Shown here in pieces: positions 50,495 through 58,923 of a stretch of DNA of 64,000 nucleotides (its first letter is position 1; the number at the start of each line of letters is the position of its first letter). The notes below the pieces were generated by a model. That model searched no databases. It was not told the DNA's origin and saw only the letters and a list, made by a program, of their open reading frames with translations. The position numbers and the translations under genes are program-made. Origin of the DNA: Primorskyibacter flagellatus (lineage in GTDB: Bacteria; Pseudomonadota; Alphaproteobacteria; Rhodobacterales; Rhodobacteraceae); the NCBI RefSeq assembly GCF_014638275.1, contig NZ_BMFJ01000001.1:916241-980240 (forward strand). The letters are read 5' to 3'.

Positions 50495-52828
50495 TCAGGC
50501 TGGCCGCAGGGAGAGGCGGTGTTCCGTCACCGCCTCCACCGCCGCATCGGAATAGCTCAGCGGCACGTACTCACCGGCCAGCCAGGGGGCAGCGAGGTCC
50601 CCGTAATGCGGGCTGGCCGGGTCTCCGGACTGGCCGGGGAGATTGACGCAGCGGCTGTTGTCCCAGTCGCCCACGTCCATCAGCAGGCGGACCGAGGGGC
50701 CGACAATCGCCTGGAAATCCGCGAGCCGGTAGACACCGTAGTTCGGCGTGTTGGCATTGCCTCCGATCCGCAGCGGGGGCAGGGTCCAGGCCTCCGGCGT
50801 GCCGGGCAGGGCGGCAAGTGCGTGGCGGAATGGCAGCTGGTGCAGGTCGCCCCATTTCCATCCCTCCGGCGGGCCGAAGGCCTCCGTCGCGGCGCTCCAT
50901 GCGGCGGAAAGCGTCTCTGTCAGGATCGTGTCCCGCCTGGCGGGGGCGGGCAGCCAGTCTTCCGGCGTCTCCAGCACCTCGAGCACCATGCGGACGGAGC
51001 CGGGCCAGAGCATGGTCATCGGCGCCTCGGCGTTGCCCAGTTCGCGGTAGAGCGCAGGCTTGAGGTGACGCGTGACCCAGTATTCGAGGAACAGCGCGGG
51101 TGCGGACGCCGCCGTCATGCGGGCGTCGAAACCGGACAGGAGGTCGCGGGCAGCATGGGCACCCGCCCCGAGCGCGGCACCGGAGATCAGCGTGACCAGC
51201 CGGGCGGAGGTGCCGGAGTAGTGGTCGTTCTGCAACCGTCCTGCAGCCTCCAGCGTATGTGCGGGATCGGCGTCAAGCACCGCGTGCAAGCGGTCGGCGC
51301 GGCTGCGGTCGATCCATTCGTAGCCGATGGTGCGCGCGGCCTCCGGGTCCCAGTCGGCGGGGATGTTGTGCTCGTTGGCGGTGGCGATGAAACCGCGCTC
51401 CGGGTTTTTCACATGCGGCAGGCGGTCGAGGTCCAGCGCGCCCTGCCATTCGTACCGTCCGTCCCCCGGCACGGGGGCAAGCCCGTTCCAGTTCGGGCGC
51501 ACCGGCGTCGAGCCGACGGCCTGCCAGGCAATCGTGCCGGTCACATCGGCGTAGATCTGGTTCAGCGTCGGCGCGGCCCAGTTCCTGAGTGCATCGCGCC
51601 ACTGGGCATGCGATTTCGCGCGCATGACGGACAGGCTGGTCAGGTAGGGCGCGCTGCCGGTCTGCGTCCAGACGGTGCGCACGGCAAAGGCGCGCGACCC
51701 GTCGCGATGCACCACCGGGCCGTGACGGGTGAAACGCATCTCGTGCCGCACATCGGGGGCGCCCCGGACGGGGATGGTTTCGGCAACCGTGGTCATCCGC
51801 TCCCACGCTCCGCCATAGCGGTACAGGTCGGGGTCGTCGGGATGGGTGTCGTAGACGTACATGTCCTCCTGATCCGCGCAGAAGATCGTGAAGGAGAAGG
51901 CGCTGTGTCCGTTGTGGCCGAATGCGATTCCGGGCAGGCAGGGCTCTCCGGCGCCAATCACGTCGATGCCGGGCGCTTTCAGGTGCACGAGGTAGCGGAT
52001 GGAGGGCAGGGCGTGGGCGCGATGCGGATCGCTGGCCATGATCGGACGGCCCGTCGCGGTACGGTCCGGTCCGACCACCCAGTTGTTGGAACCTTCGGCA
52101 GAGGCGGTCTGGACGACCTCTCCGAGCGGGGAAAGGCGGGTCCAGCGCGCCGCCTCGTCCGGCGTGGCGGCCAACCGTTCGGGAGTGAAGGTGACGGTGG
52201 CCGTGGCCAGCAGGAAGGTGTCGAGCGCGGCCAGCGGGACAGAGCCGGCCGGCACGTCGGGATCGATCGTCGGCGTGACGCGGGGGGTAAGTTCTTCCCG
52301 AAGGAGGTCTGTCTTCTCGCCGTGCAGGGCAAGCGTCTGGTTGCGCGCAACCTCGGAGATCAGGTTTCGGGTCAGAGCGTGAGACCGGATGCGGGCGATG
52401 TCGTCCGCCTGCCAGTGCGCGGGCCGGGTGTCCATCTGCGCGAACTCCGGGGGCAGGGGCTGGTCCCCGGCAAATGCGGCGTCGATGTAAGCGTTGATGC
52501 CGCGGGTGAAGGCGGTGCAGATCGCCTCGGCATCCGGGGCGTAGGTGGCCCAGTCCGCCGCCATGTCGCCGCGGTAGAGGAAGGCGCGGGCGGCCCTGTC
52601 CTGCTCCACATAGCCGGGGCCGAAATCGGCGGCCAGCAGGCCGAGACCGCGCTTGCGCCACAGGTCGATCTGCCAGAGCCGGTCGCGGGCGGCATTGAAG
52701 CCCTGCGCGAAAAACAGGTCGGCGTCGTTATCGGCGCGGATGTGGCAGATGCCCCACTGGTCGCGCAGGATTTCCACCGGGGCGGAGAGACCGGGAAGGG
52801 TCAGGGTTTGCGTCGTTTCGTCGGGCAT
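50495..52828 (-). CDS. Penicillin acylase family protein (Ntn hydrolase)
   Basis: 777 residues from ATG 52828 with GGAGG upstream. It shows the family's alpha-chain opening (VEILRDQWGICHIRADNDAD, then FFAQGFNAARDRLWQIDLWR) and the self-cleavage site AEGSNNWVVG, where Ser247 would become the N-terminal nucleophile of the beta chain. TANEHNIP and the C-terminal GQSGDPASPHYGDLA segment (a family hallmark) are also present. The family hydrolyses amides such as beta-lactam side chains, acyl-homoserine lactones or other N-acyl compounds. No signal peptide is obvious, unlike many periplasmic members. Divergent from a LacI regulator, with a palindrome between them. Confidence 0.93.
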   Translation of the reverse strand: MPDETTQTLTLPGLSAPVEILRDQWGICHIRADNDADLFFAQGFNAARDRLWQIDLWRKRGLGLLAADFGPGYVEQDRAARAFLYRGDMAADWATYAPDAEAICTAFTRGINAYIDAAFAGDQPLPPEFAQMDTRPAHWQADDIARIRSHALTRNLISEVARNQTLALHGEKTDLLREELTPRVTPTIDPDVPAGSVPLAALDTFLLATATVTFTPERLAATPDEAARWTRLSPLGEVVQTASAEGSNNWVVGPDRTATGRPIMASDPHRAHALPSIRYLVHLKAPGIDVIGAGEPCLPGIAFGHNGHSAFSFTIFCADQEDMYVYDTHPDDPDLYRYGGAWERMTTVAETIPVRGAPDVRHEMRFTRHGPVVHRDGSRAFAVRTVWTQTGSAPYLTSLSVMRAKSHAQWRDALRNWAAPTLNQIYADVTGTIAWQAVGSTPVRPNWNGLAPVPGDGRYEWQGALDLDRLPHVKNPERGFIATANEHNIPADWDPEAARTIGYEWIDRSRADRLHAVLDADPAHTLEAAGRLQNDHYSGTSARLVTLISGAALGAGAHAARDLLSGFDARMTAASAPALFLEYWVTRHLKPALYRELGNAEAPMTMLWPGSVRMVLEVLETPEDWLPAPARRDTILTETLSAAWSAATEAFGPPEGWKWGDLHQLPFRHALAALPGTPEAWTLPPLRIGGNANTPNYGVYRLADFQAIVGPSVRLLMDVGDWDNSRCVNLPGQSGDPASPHYGDLAAPWLAGEYVPLSYSDAAVEAVTEHRLSLRPA

Positions 52829-52886
52829 CGGGGGTCCTCCTGCTCCGCAGTCTAGGCGCGGGGAGGCGCACCGCAAGGGCCATGGT

Positions 52887-52904
52887 CTGGACCGGACGGT
52901 CCAG
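52887..52904. promoter_or_regulatory. 18-bp palindrome between the acylase and LacI genes
   Basis: CTGGACCG, GA, CGGTCCAG: 8-bp arms with a 2-base centre, placed 59 bases from the acylase start and 77 bases from the lacI-type start. It is a plausible operator for the divergent regulator, but it differs from the GGAAACGTTTCC palindrome at 58249, so at most one is likely to be this regulator's main site. Confidence 0.5.
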
Positions 52905-52980
52905 CCGGTTGGCGCGGTTTGTCTGGCGGCATCGGGGCACGGTCTGGTAGGATCGGCGCAGTTCGATATCGAGGGGACCG

Positions 52981-53991
52981 GTGACAGAAAGCGGCAAGAT
53001 CACGATCCGCGACGTGGCGCGCCGAGCCGGCGTGTCGCTTGGCACGGCGAGCCGGGCGATGAATGCCGCGCCGGGCGTCATGGCGCGTACGCGGGCCACG
53101 GTGGAGGCGGCGGCGCGGGAGCTTGGCTATCAGCCGAACGCCGCGGCGCGGGCGCTCCGGTCGCGGTCGTCGCGGCTGATCGGGTGTCTGTTCACTGACC
53201 TGGAAAATCCACTCTATGCAAGGCTTTACAACTCCCTCCAGGACCGGATGGCGGAAGAGGGGTTCGTCACGCTGATCAATGCAAGCTCGGGCCGGGCCGA
53301 TCGGGAAAGCCGCGCCGTGCAGACATTCGCGGAGCGCGGGCTGGACGCCATCGTGGTCGCACCGGGGAATGAAACGGATGCCGATCTGCTGGCGCTTCTG
53401 CGCGATTTCCCGGCGCCGATCGTGGTGGTGGACCGGGACATTGAGATCGGCGCGGACCGGGTGCTGTTCGATCATGACGCGGGGATCCGGGCGGCGGTGT
53501 CCTATCTTGCCGGGCTTGGCCACCGTCGGATCCTTCCGGTATTTTCCCCGATCGACACGCGGCCCGGACGGATGCGTAGCACGGCCTTCGACGCGGCCAT
53601 GGCCGAGGCGGGGCTGGACGTTCCGTTGCGGGTGGCGCCCGACACGCCGAACAGCCCGGTCTTCGCGGAGGTCTGCGCCGCGCTGGCCGGCCCTGACCGC
53701 GCCACGGCGATGATCGTGCAGGGGACGCATGTGCTGAGTTCTGCGCTGAACGCGCTGGCACGTCTCGGCCTGCGGGTGCCGGAGGACATGTCGCTCATCG
53801 CCATCGGGGACAGTGCCACCACCACGGATCACGTGCCTGCCCTTACCGCGCTGAGGCTGGACCGGGACGGCATGGTGGCGCTGATCGCGGACCGTCTGCT
53901 GGCGCGCATCCGCGGGCTGGATGGGCCTAGACAGGATGACGTGATCGCCTATGAACTGGTGAAACGCGGGTCCTGCATGCCGCCTGCCTAG
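52981..53991 (+). CDS. LacI family transcriptional regulator
   Basis: 336 residues from GTG 52981 with GAGGGGA upstream. N-terminal LacI helix-turn-helix and hinge: TIRDVARRAGVSLGTASRAM, then PGVMARTRATVEAAARELGY and QPNAAARALRSRSS. The periplasmic-binding-protein-like effector domain follows (LIGCLFTDLENPLYARLYNS ... IAIGDSATTTDHVPALTAL). It is divergent from the penicillin acylase and converges with the CoA-transferase operon, overlapping its last gene by four bases. It is the best candidate to control one or both; its effector is unknown. Confidence 0.93.
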   Translation: MTESGKITIRDVARRAGVSLGTASRAMNAAPGVMARTRATVEAAARELGYQPNAAARALRSRSSRLIGCLFTDLENPLYARLYNSLQDRMAEEGFVTLINASSGRADRESRAVQTFAERGLDAIVVAPGNETDADLLALLRDFPAPIVVVDRDIEIGADRVLFDHDAGIRAAVSYLAGLGHRRILPVFSPIDTRPGRMRSTAFDAAMAEAGLDVPLRVAPDTPNSPVFAEVCAALAGPDRATAMIVQGTHVLSSALNALARLGLRVPEDMSLIAIGDSATTTDHVPALTALRLDRDGMVALIADRLLARIRGLDGPRQDDVIAYELVKRGSCMPPA

Positions 53992-56426
53992 CGCGCGGCG
54001 GCCTTCTTCCTCGGGCGGCGGGGCCGGGCCTCGAAACCGATGATGCCTTCGGCCAGAAGCGCGTCGAATTCGGCGTCGGTGACACCCAGCTCGCCCTGAA
54101 GCACCTCGCGGTTGTGCTGGCCGACGGTTGGCGAGGGGAAGCGGTTCGGGTAGCCGGTCGTCGCGTCGCCTTCGACATAAGCGGGGCGGGGCTGGAGGTG
54201 GCCGCCGATGAAGGGGCGGGTCATCGTTTCGTACCGTCCGGTGGCGATCATGTGCGGGTCGATGCCCAGCTCCAGCGGCTGGCGCACCGTTCCGGCGGCG
54301 ATACCGCGCGCCTGCAGGTCGGTCAGGGCGCCAAAGCCGCGCACGTTGACGAGCCAGGCGGAAATCGCTGCGTCGATCCGGTCATGATGGGCGCGCCGGC
54401 CTTCGGCCGTGGCCAGCGCAGGATCCTCGGCCAGATCGGAGCGGTGCATCGCATCGCAGAGCCCGCGCCATTCGGCATCCGAGCGCACGGCGATGGTCAT
54501 CCAGCTGTCGTCTCCCATAAGCCGGTAACAACCGTGCGGGGCATAGCGCGGATGACGGTTGCCAAGGCGGGGCGGGACCTTGCCCGTCACGGCGTGACTG
54601 ATGATGGACTCCGCGAAGAGCGGCAACAGGCACTGGGCCTGTGCGATGTCGATATGCTGGCCCTTCCCGGTCGCTTCGCGCGCGAGAAGGGCGATCATGA
54701 TCGAGGAGGCCGCCGTCATGCCGCCGATCGGGTCGCCCATGACGGCATGGCTCATCGCGGGCGGATCCTCGGGGCGGCCGTTGACCGAGGGCAGGCCGGA
54801 GGCGTGTTCCAGCGTCGAGCCATAGGCGCGCCCGTGCCGCCAGTCAGTGAACATGCCGAAGGCGGGCATGGTCACGGCGATGATACGCGGGTTGAGATCG
54901 AGGAACACCTTGGAGTCCAACCGGAATTTCGGCATGACATCGGCGGCGTAGCTGTCGATCACCACATCGGCGGTCTTCGCCAGTTCCAGGACCAGCGCGC
55001 GCCCCTTGTCCGAGGAAATATCGAGCGTGATACCGCGCTTGTTGCGGTTCATGTACTGCCAGCCCATGTGGCGTTCGAAGTACTTCTCGACGTAATAGAC
55101 GCCCCGGGTATCGATGCCCCGGAACCAGTCGGGATTTTCGCAGCTTTCGACCTTCACCACATCGGCACCAAGGTCGGCGAGCTGGCGCACCGCAACCGGC
55201 CCGGCCCAGCCCATGGACAGATCGAGGATGCGGAGATTGCGCAGCGGCAGGCCTTCGGCCACCTTCGCCGGGGCCATGCGCGTGCGGCCGGGAAGGCTGG
55301 ACCAATCGGTCGAGCCGGGGAGCGGGGCTGTTCCGTGGCGGACGGGCGGCGTGCCTGTCAACTGATTGGGCAGGATTGGTGCGTCGAAGGTTGTCGCGCC
55401 GACGGTAACGGTGCCGAAGCTCTTGCGCTGGTGGTGGAACGGCAGGGTGGCGATTTCGTCGACACCGGGCAGAATGGCGAGCGGCACCTTGTTCTCGATG
55501 CCGAGTGCAAACCATTCGGCGGCAGGTTTCTGTTTGAGCAGCGGTTTGAGGATGAGGTCCAGTTCCTCTGCCACCGCCTGTCGTTTGGGAGCGGTGTCGT
55601 AGCGGTCGTCCGTGCCAAGCTCCGGCACGCCCAGCATCTTGCAGAAGGACACCCATTGCTGCGGCGACATGATCGTCACCCCAAGCCAGCCCTGCGCCGT
55701 CGGATAAGGGCCTGCGGGATAGGTCCGCCCGAAGACATTCACACCGACCCGACCCCGCTTGCCGAGGTCCATCTGAAGGCCGATGTCATATTCGCTGATA
55801 TGGCTTACAGCTGCGTGGATGGAGGAGGTGAAGCGCCGCCCGCCTGAGGCGGAGTCCCAGAGCGTCGCGGCGGCGGGCAGAAAGGCGGTCAGCGCACCGA
55901 TGACCGCCGCCTGGCCTTCGGTCGCCAGCATCGGCGGACCTTCCGCCGGGCCGGCCTCGTAGACCACCCCGGCGAGTGAGCGGACGACGGCATCGGTGCC
56001 CTCGAAATCGCGATAGGGGCCCTGGTTGCCGAACCAGCTGATACCGACGATGGTGAGGCCGGGATCAGCGGCCTGAAGGTCAGCGTGGATCAGGGCTGAG
56101 GCGTCGATCTCCTTTGGAGCGCGACCGTCCAGCAGAAGGTCGCAGGAGCGCAGGAGGGCGCGGATGGCCTCGGCCCCCTCGGCCGTGGCGGGATCGGCGG
56201 TAACGGAGAGCTTGTTGGTGTTGAGCCACGCGACGAAGGCGGAGGTTCTGCCGGACCCGGTATCGACCTGCGGGCCCTCGGCCCGGCGGGGATCGCCGCC
56301 CTCGGGTTCGCACTTGATGACCTCGGCACCGAAATCGGCGAAAAGCTTGCCGCAATAGGCGACGCTGTCCCCGCCGCCGATCTCGAGAACACGGAAGCGG
56401 GAGAGGGGGCCGGGCTGGTCGGTCAT
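53988..56426 (-). CDS. Double-domain CaiB/BaiF family CoA-transferase
   Basis: 812 residues, about twice the usual family III CoA-transferase length. Two homologous halves are visible: residues about 10-370 (FRVLEIGGGDSVAYCGKLFA ... FGAEVIKCEPEGGD) and about 395-780 (LRILDLSMGWAGPVAVRQLA, LGADVVKVESCENPDWFRG). The first half keeps an Asp at position 145 (EGTDAVVRSLAG), aligning with the catalytic Asp of the family. The equivalent place in the second half is Gly536 (RAYGSTLEHASG). The C-terminus is basic (RPRRPRKKAAAR). It would activate an organic acid to its CoA ester for the hydratase and dehydrogenase upstream. It is the last gene of the MaoC-SDR-CoA transferase operon. Confidence 0.88.
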   Translation of the reverse strand: MTDQPGPLSRFRVLEIGGGDSVAYCGKLFADFGAEVIKCEPEGGDPRRAEGPQVDTGSGRTSAFVAWLNTNKLSVTADPATAEGAEAIRALLRSCDLLLDGRAPKEIDASALIHADLQAADPGLTIVGISWFGNQGPYRDFEGTDAVVRSLAGVVYEAGPAEGPPMLATEGQAAVIGALTAFLPAAATLWDSASGGRRFTSSIHAAVSHISEYDIGLQMDLGKRGRVGVNVFGRTYPAGPYPTAQGWLGVTIMSPQQWVSFCKMLGVPELGTDDRYDTAPKRQAVAEELDLILKPLLKQKPAAEWFALGIENKVPLAILPGVDEIATLPFHHQRKSFGTVTVGATTFDAPILPNQLTGTPPVRHGTAPLPGSTDWSSLPGRTRMAPAKVAEGLPLRNLRILDLSMGWAGPVAVRQLADLGADVVKVESCENPDWFRGIDTRGVYYVEKYFERHMGWQYMNRNKRGITLDISSDKGRALVLELAKTADVVIDSYAADVMPKFRLDSKVFLDLNPRIIAVTMPAFGMFTDWRHGRAYGSTLEHASGLPSVNGRPEDPPAMSHAVMGDPIGGMTAASSIMIALLAREATGKGQHIDIAQAQCLLPLFAESIISHAVTGKVPPRLGNRHPRYAPHGCYRLMGDDSWMTIAVRSDAEWRGLCDAMHRSDLAEDPALATAEGRRAHHDRIDAAISAWLVNVRGFGALTDLQARGIAAGTVRQPLELGIDPHMIATGRYETMTRPFIGGHLQPRPAYVEGDATTGYPNRFPSPTVGQHNREVLQGELGVTDAEFDALLAEGIIGFEARPRRPRKKAAAR

Positions 56427-56450
56427 GGCGACGGGTCCTTCGATCAGGCT

Positions 56451-57314
56451 TCAGTCGGGGAAGAAGATCTGCGCTTCCCGGTCCGCTATGTCCTGCGCGC
56501 TGTAGGCGTAGTCCGGTTCCCACCCGTCGGAGCGCACGACCTTCAGTTCCGCGATGCCGGGACGGCCGACATGCATGACCTTGCCGGACTTGTCCATGCC
56601 GCAGAGGTCGGAGCACATGTAGACCATGGACTGCGCGATCGTATCGGGCAGACCGGCGACGGGGAAGCCATCCTCCGCCTCGGCCAGTTCGCGGTAGCGG
56701 GGCAGGTCTTCCGTCATGCGGGTCAGGGCGGAGGGGGACATGCACATGACCTTGATGCCGTACTTCCGCCCCTCGATCGCGAGCACCCGGGTCAGGCCGT
56801 AGATTCCGCCCTTGGCCGCGCCGTAGTTCGACTGACCGAAATTGCCGAGCAGGCCGGAGGTGGAGGAGGTGTTGACGATGGTGCCGCCGCCGTTGGCACG
56901 CATCCATTCGAAGACCGGCTTGGTGCAGCAGTAGGTGCCCTTGAGGTGGACCTTCATGACAAGGTCCCAGTTCGCCTCCGACCCCTTGTGGAAGGTCTCG
57001 TCGCGCAGGATTCCCGCGTTGTTGACGAGGATGTCGACGCGGCCCCACTGTTTCATGGCCTGGTCGAAAATCGCCTGCCCGCCCTCCATGGTGGAGACAT
57101 CATTGCCGTTCGCCACGGCCTCGCCCCCGGCGGCGGTGATGTCGTCGACCACCTGCTGTGCCGGACCGATGGAGCCGCCCGATCCGTCGCGTGCGCCGCC
57201 AAGGTCGTTGACGAGCACCTTCGCGCCCTCGGCCCCGAAGGCACGCGCATAGGCGGCGCCCAGACCGTTGCCCGCGCCGGTGATGATGGCGACCTTTCCG
57301 TTGAGCAAGCCCAT
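56451..57314 (-). CDS. SDR family (3R)-hydroxyacyl-CoA dehydrogenase-like oxidoreductase
   Basis: 287 residues. The NAD-binding loop is AIITGAGNGLGAAYARAFG, followed by KVLVNDLGG. The catalytic tetrad region has VNNAGILRD and NTSSTSGLLGNFGQSNYGAA with YxxxK. The sequence resembles the dehydrogenase domain of peroxisomal multifunctional enzyme 2 (17-beta-HSD4), which acts on 3R-hydroxyacyl-CoA. Together with the MaoC hydratase upstream it would reproduce MFE-2 as two polypeptides. Gaps of 10 and 24 bases to the neighbours show a single operon. Confidence 0.92.
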   Translation of the reverse strand: MGLLNGKVAIITGAGNGLGAAYARAFGAEGAKVLVNDLGGARDGSGGSIGPAQQVVDDITAAGGEAVANGNDVSTMEGGQAIFDQAMKQWGRVDILVNNAGILRDETFHKGSEANWDLVMKVHLKGTYCCTKPVFEWMRANGGGTIVNTSSTSGLLGNFGQSNYGAAKGGIYGLTRVLAIEGRKYGIKVMCMSPSALTRMTEDLPRYRELAEAEDGFPVAGLPDTIAQSMVYMCSDLCGMDKSGKVMHVGRPGIAELKVVRSDGWEPDYAYSAQDIADREAQIFFPD

Positions 57315-57324
57315 GTTTTCCCCC

Positions 57325-58185
57325 TTATCTCAGTTCCGTCAGGCCGTTCTTGACGCAGGTGACTCCGCGTGCCTCGATCCGTGCTTCGAAATGCACTGCG
57401 CGGCCCTCCTGCCAGAGCGCGACGGTGATCGTCTCACCCGGATAGACCGGGGAGGAGAAGCGGCAGGCGTGGCGGCGGATCGCAGCCGGGTCCCAGTCCG
57501 CGAAGGTCTGGAGGAGGGCGCGGCAGGTGATGCCGTAGGTGCACATGCCGTGCAGGATCGGCGCGGGGAACCCGGCCTTGGCGGCGAATTCCGGGTCCGA
57601 ATGAAGCGGGTTGCGGTCGCCCGACAGACGGTAGAGCAGGGCCTGTCCGGGGCGCGTCGCGATTTCCACGACGCGATCGGGGGCGCGATCGGGCACGGCT
57701 GGCGTTTCCGGCTGGCCGGAGGTCGGGCCGCCGAAGTTGCCGTCGCCGCGGGCGAAGGTCGTGCCCTGAAGAGTGTAAAGCGAGTCGCCCTCCGCATCCC
57801 GGACCTCGGTCTCGCGCACCAGGATCGCGCCCTTGTCGCCCTTGTCCCATGCGCCGAGCCAGCGGCTGTGCGCTGAAACGGTGGCTTTGACGGGCAGGGG
57901 CTTGTGGAAGGTGATGTCGCGCTGCGCATCCACCACCATCACCTGATTGATGTCGATGGACGGCGGGCGGGCGTTCCATGTGGCGACAGAGGCGAACGTC
58001 GGCACGACCTTCACGGCGGGATCGCGCCGGGTGTACCAGCCTTCGTTGACGAACGAGAGCTCCTCCGCGCCGGCGGGGTCTTCTCCCATGCCGATGCCGA
58101 GGGCGTAGAGCATGACGTCGCGGTCGTCCCAGCTGGCCGGGACGGTTTCGCCGCGCAGTTCCGTCAGATCTGCGGATATGGGCAT
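57325..58185 (-). CDS. MaoC-like (R)-specific enoyl-CoA hydratase (hydratase 2 type)
   Basis: 286 residues from ATG 58185 with GGAGG upstream. A double hot-dog fold is expected. The C-terminal half contains the hydratase 2 motif SGDRNPLHSDPEFAAKAGF, with the catalytic Asp and His, followed by GFPAPILHGMCTYG. The N-terminal half has FASVATWNARPPS and a region like the inactive hot dog of MFE-2. It would hydrate trans-2-enoyl-CoA to 3R-hydroxyacyl-CoA for the SDR. First gene of the operon, under the palindrome at 58249. Confidence 0.92.
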   Translation of the reverse strand: MPISADLTELRGETVPASWDDRDVMLYALGIGMGEDPAGAEELSFVNEGWYTRRDPAVKVVPTFASVATWNARPPSIDINQVMVVDAQRDITFHKPLPVKATVSAHSRWLGAWDKGDKGAILVRETEVRDAEGDSLYTLQGTTFARGDGNFGGPTSGQPETPAVPDRAPDRVVEIATRPGQALLYRLSGDRNPLHSDPEFAAKAGFPAPILHGMCTYGITCRALLQTFADWDPAAIRRHACRFSSPVYPGETITVALWQEGRAVHFEARIEARGVTCVKNGLTELR

Positions 58186-58248
58186 GTGGCCTCCTGTCCG
58201 GGGCGCCATCTCCTCCGCGGCGCGGTCCGTCCGGGCATCTTGCGACAG

Positions 58249-58260
58249 GGAAACGTTTCC
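58249..58260. promoter_or_regulatory. LacI-type operator upstream of the MaoC-SDR-CoA transferase operon
   Basis: GGAAACGTTTCC, a perfect 12-bp palindrome with the central CG step typical of LacI/GalR-family operators, 63 bases upstream of the MaoC start codon. A LacI-family gene lies at the far end of the same operon (52981). The pairing of site and regulator is inferred from operator form and proximity. Confidence 0.65.
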
Positions 58261-58386
58261 ATCAAGAGGCGGCGGCGGGCGTGGGTGAATGGGTGTGCGG
58301 TGGTGGTGAGGTGGATCGGATAGCGACGATTTTGGTTTTTGGAACAGTGTCTTGCGAGATGTTCTGCAAGTGCCGCCTGAGAGCCG

Positions 58387-58415
58387 GAGATCCTCTGGCC
58401 GAGCCAGAGGATGAC
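58387..58415 (+). repeat. Hairpin element, GAGATCC...GGATGAC family, copy 3
   Basis: GAGATCCTCTGG, CCGAG loop, CCAGAGGATGAC: perfect 9-bp stem with the same fixed flanks as copies 1 and 2, but different paired bases in the arms. It lies in the 279-base gap between dsbB and the MaoC gene; apart from this and the operator nothing else is evident there. Confidence 0.7.
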
Positions 58416-58464
58416 GCGTCGCCGGGCGGATGCCGGGTGCGGGCAGCTCGAATCGTGCGCGCGG

Positions 58465-58923
58465 TCAGCTGCGGGCGGCGCGGACCCAGAAGATGACAAG
58501 GATGAGGGAGATCACCATATTCCAGCTGGCCATGGAGAGGCCCAGCATCTGCCAGGCGACCTCGTCGCAGCGGATCAGCGGGGCGTTAATAACCTTTTCG
58601 AAAAAGTCGTCCGCCGACAGGCTGGTCGCGCCGCCTGAGGTGCAGGTGGTCGGGCCTTCCCACCATCCACGCTCAACCCCCGTATGATAACCGCCGATGC
58701 CCGCCGTGGTCAGCGCCGTCGCCGCGCCGAGCCAGCCAAGCATGCGGTTGCCGAGCGCCAGCGTCGCCGCGCCGATCAGGATGGCGGCGGCATGGGGCCA
58801 GCGCTGGAGCAGGCAGAGGTGGCAGGGCGCGAGCCCGCCGATGTGCTGGAAGGCGAACGCGCCGAGCAGCAGGGCAAGGGATCCTCCGGCGGCGATCAGA
58901 ATATTCAGGCGGAACAAGTTCAT
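58465..58923 (-). CDS. dsbB: Disulfide bond formation protein DsbB
   Basis: 152 residues from ATG 58923; the open frame continues upstream but that stretch is antisense-like code across yqaA. Four transmembrane helices. The first redox pair is Cys34/Cys37 in GLAPCHLCLLQRWPH and the second pair is Cys94 and Cys119 (EGPTTCTSGG, LIRCDEVAWQM). It reoxidises DsbA with quinone. It overlaps the yqaA stop by four bases (ATGA). No dsbA gene is in the window. Confidence 0.92.
   Translation of the reverse strand: MNLFRLNILIAAGGSLALLLGAFAFQHIGGLAPCHLCLLQRWPHAAAILIGAATLALGNRMLGWLGAATALTTAGIGGYHTGVERGWWEGPTTCTSGGATSLSADDFFEKVINAPLIRCDEVAWQMLGLSMASWNMVISLILVIFWVRAARS

Noticed and set aside
50186..52855. 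An 889-codon open frame opposite the penicillin-acylase gene
   Set aside because: Antisense shadow; the minus-strand frame has all motifs of the acylase family.
54114..55847. A 577-codon open frame opposite the CoA transferase
   Set aside because: Antisense shadow without recognisable motifs.
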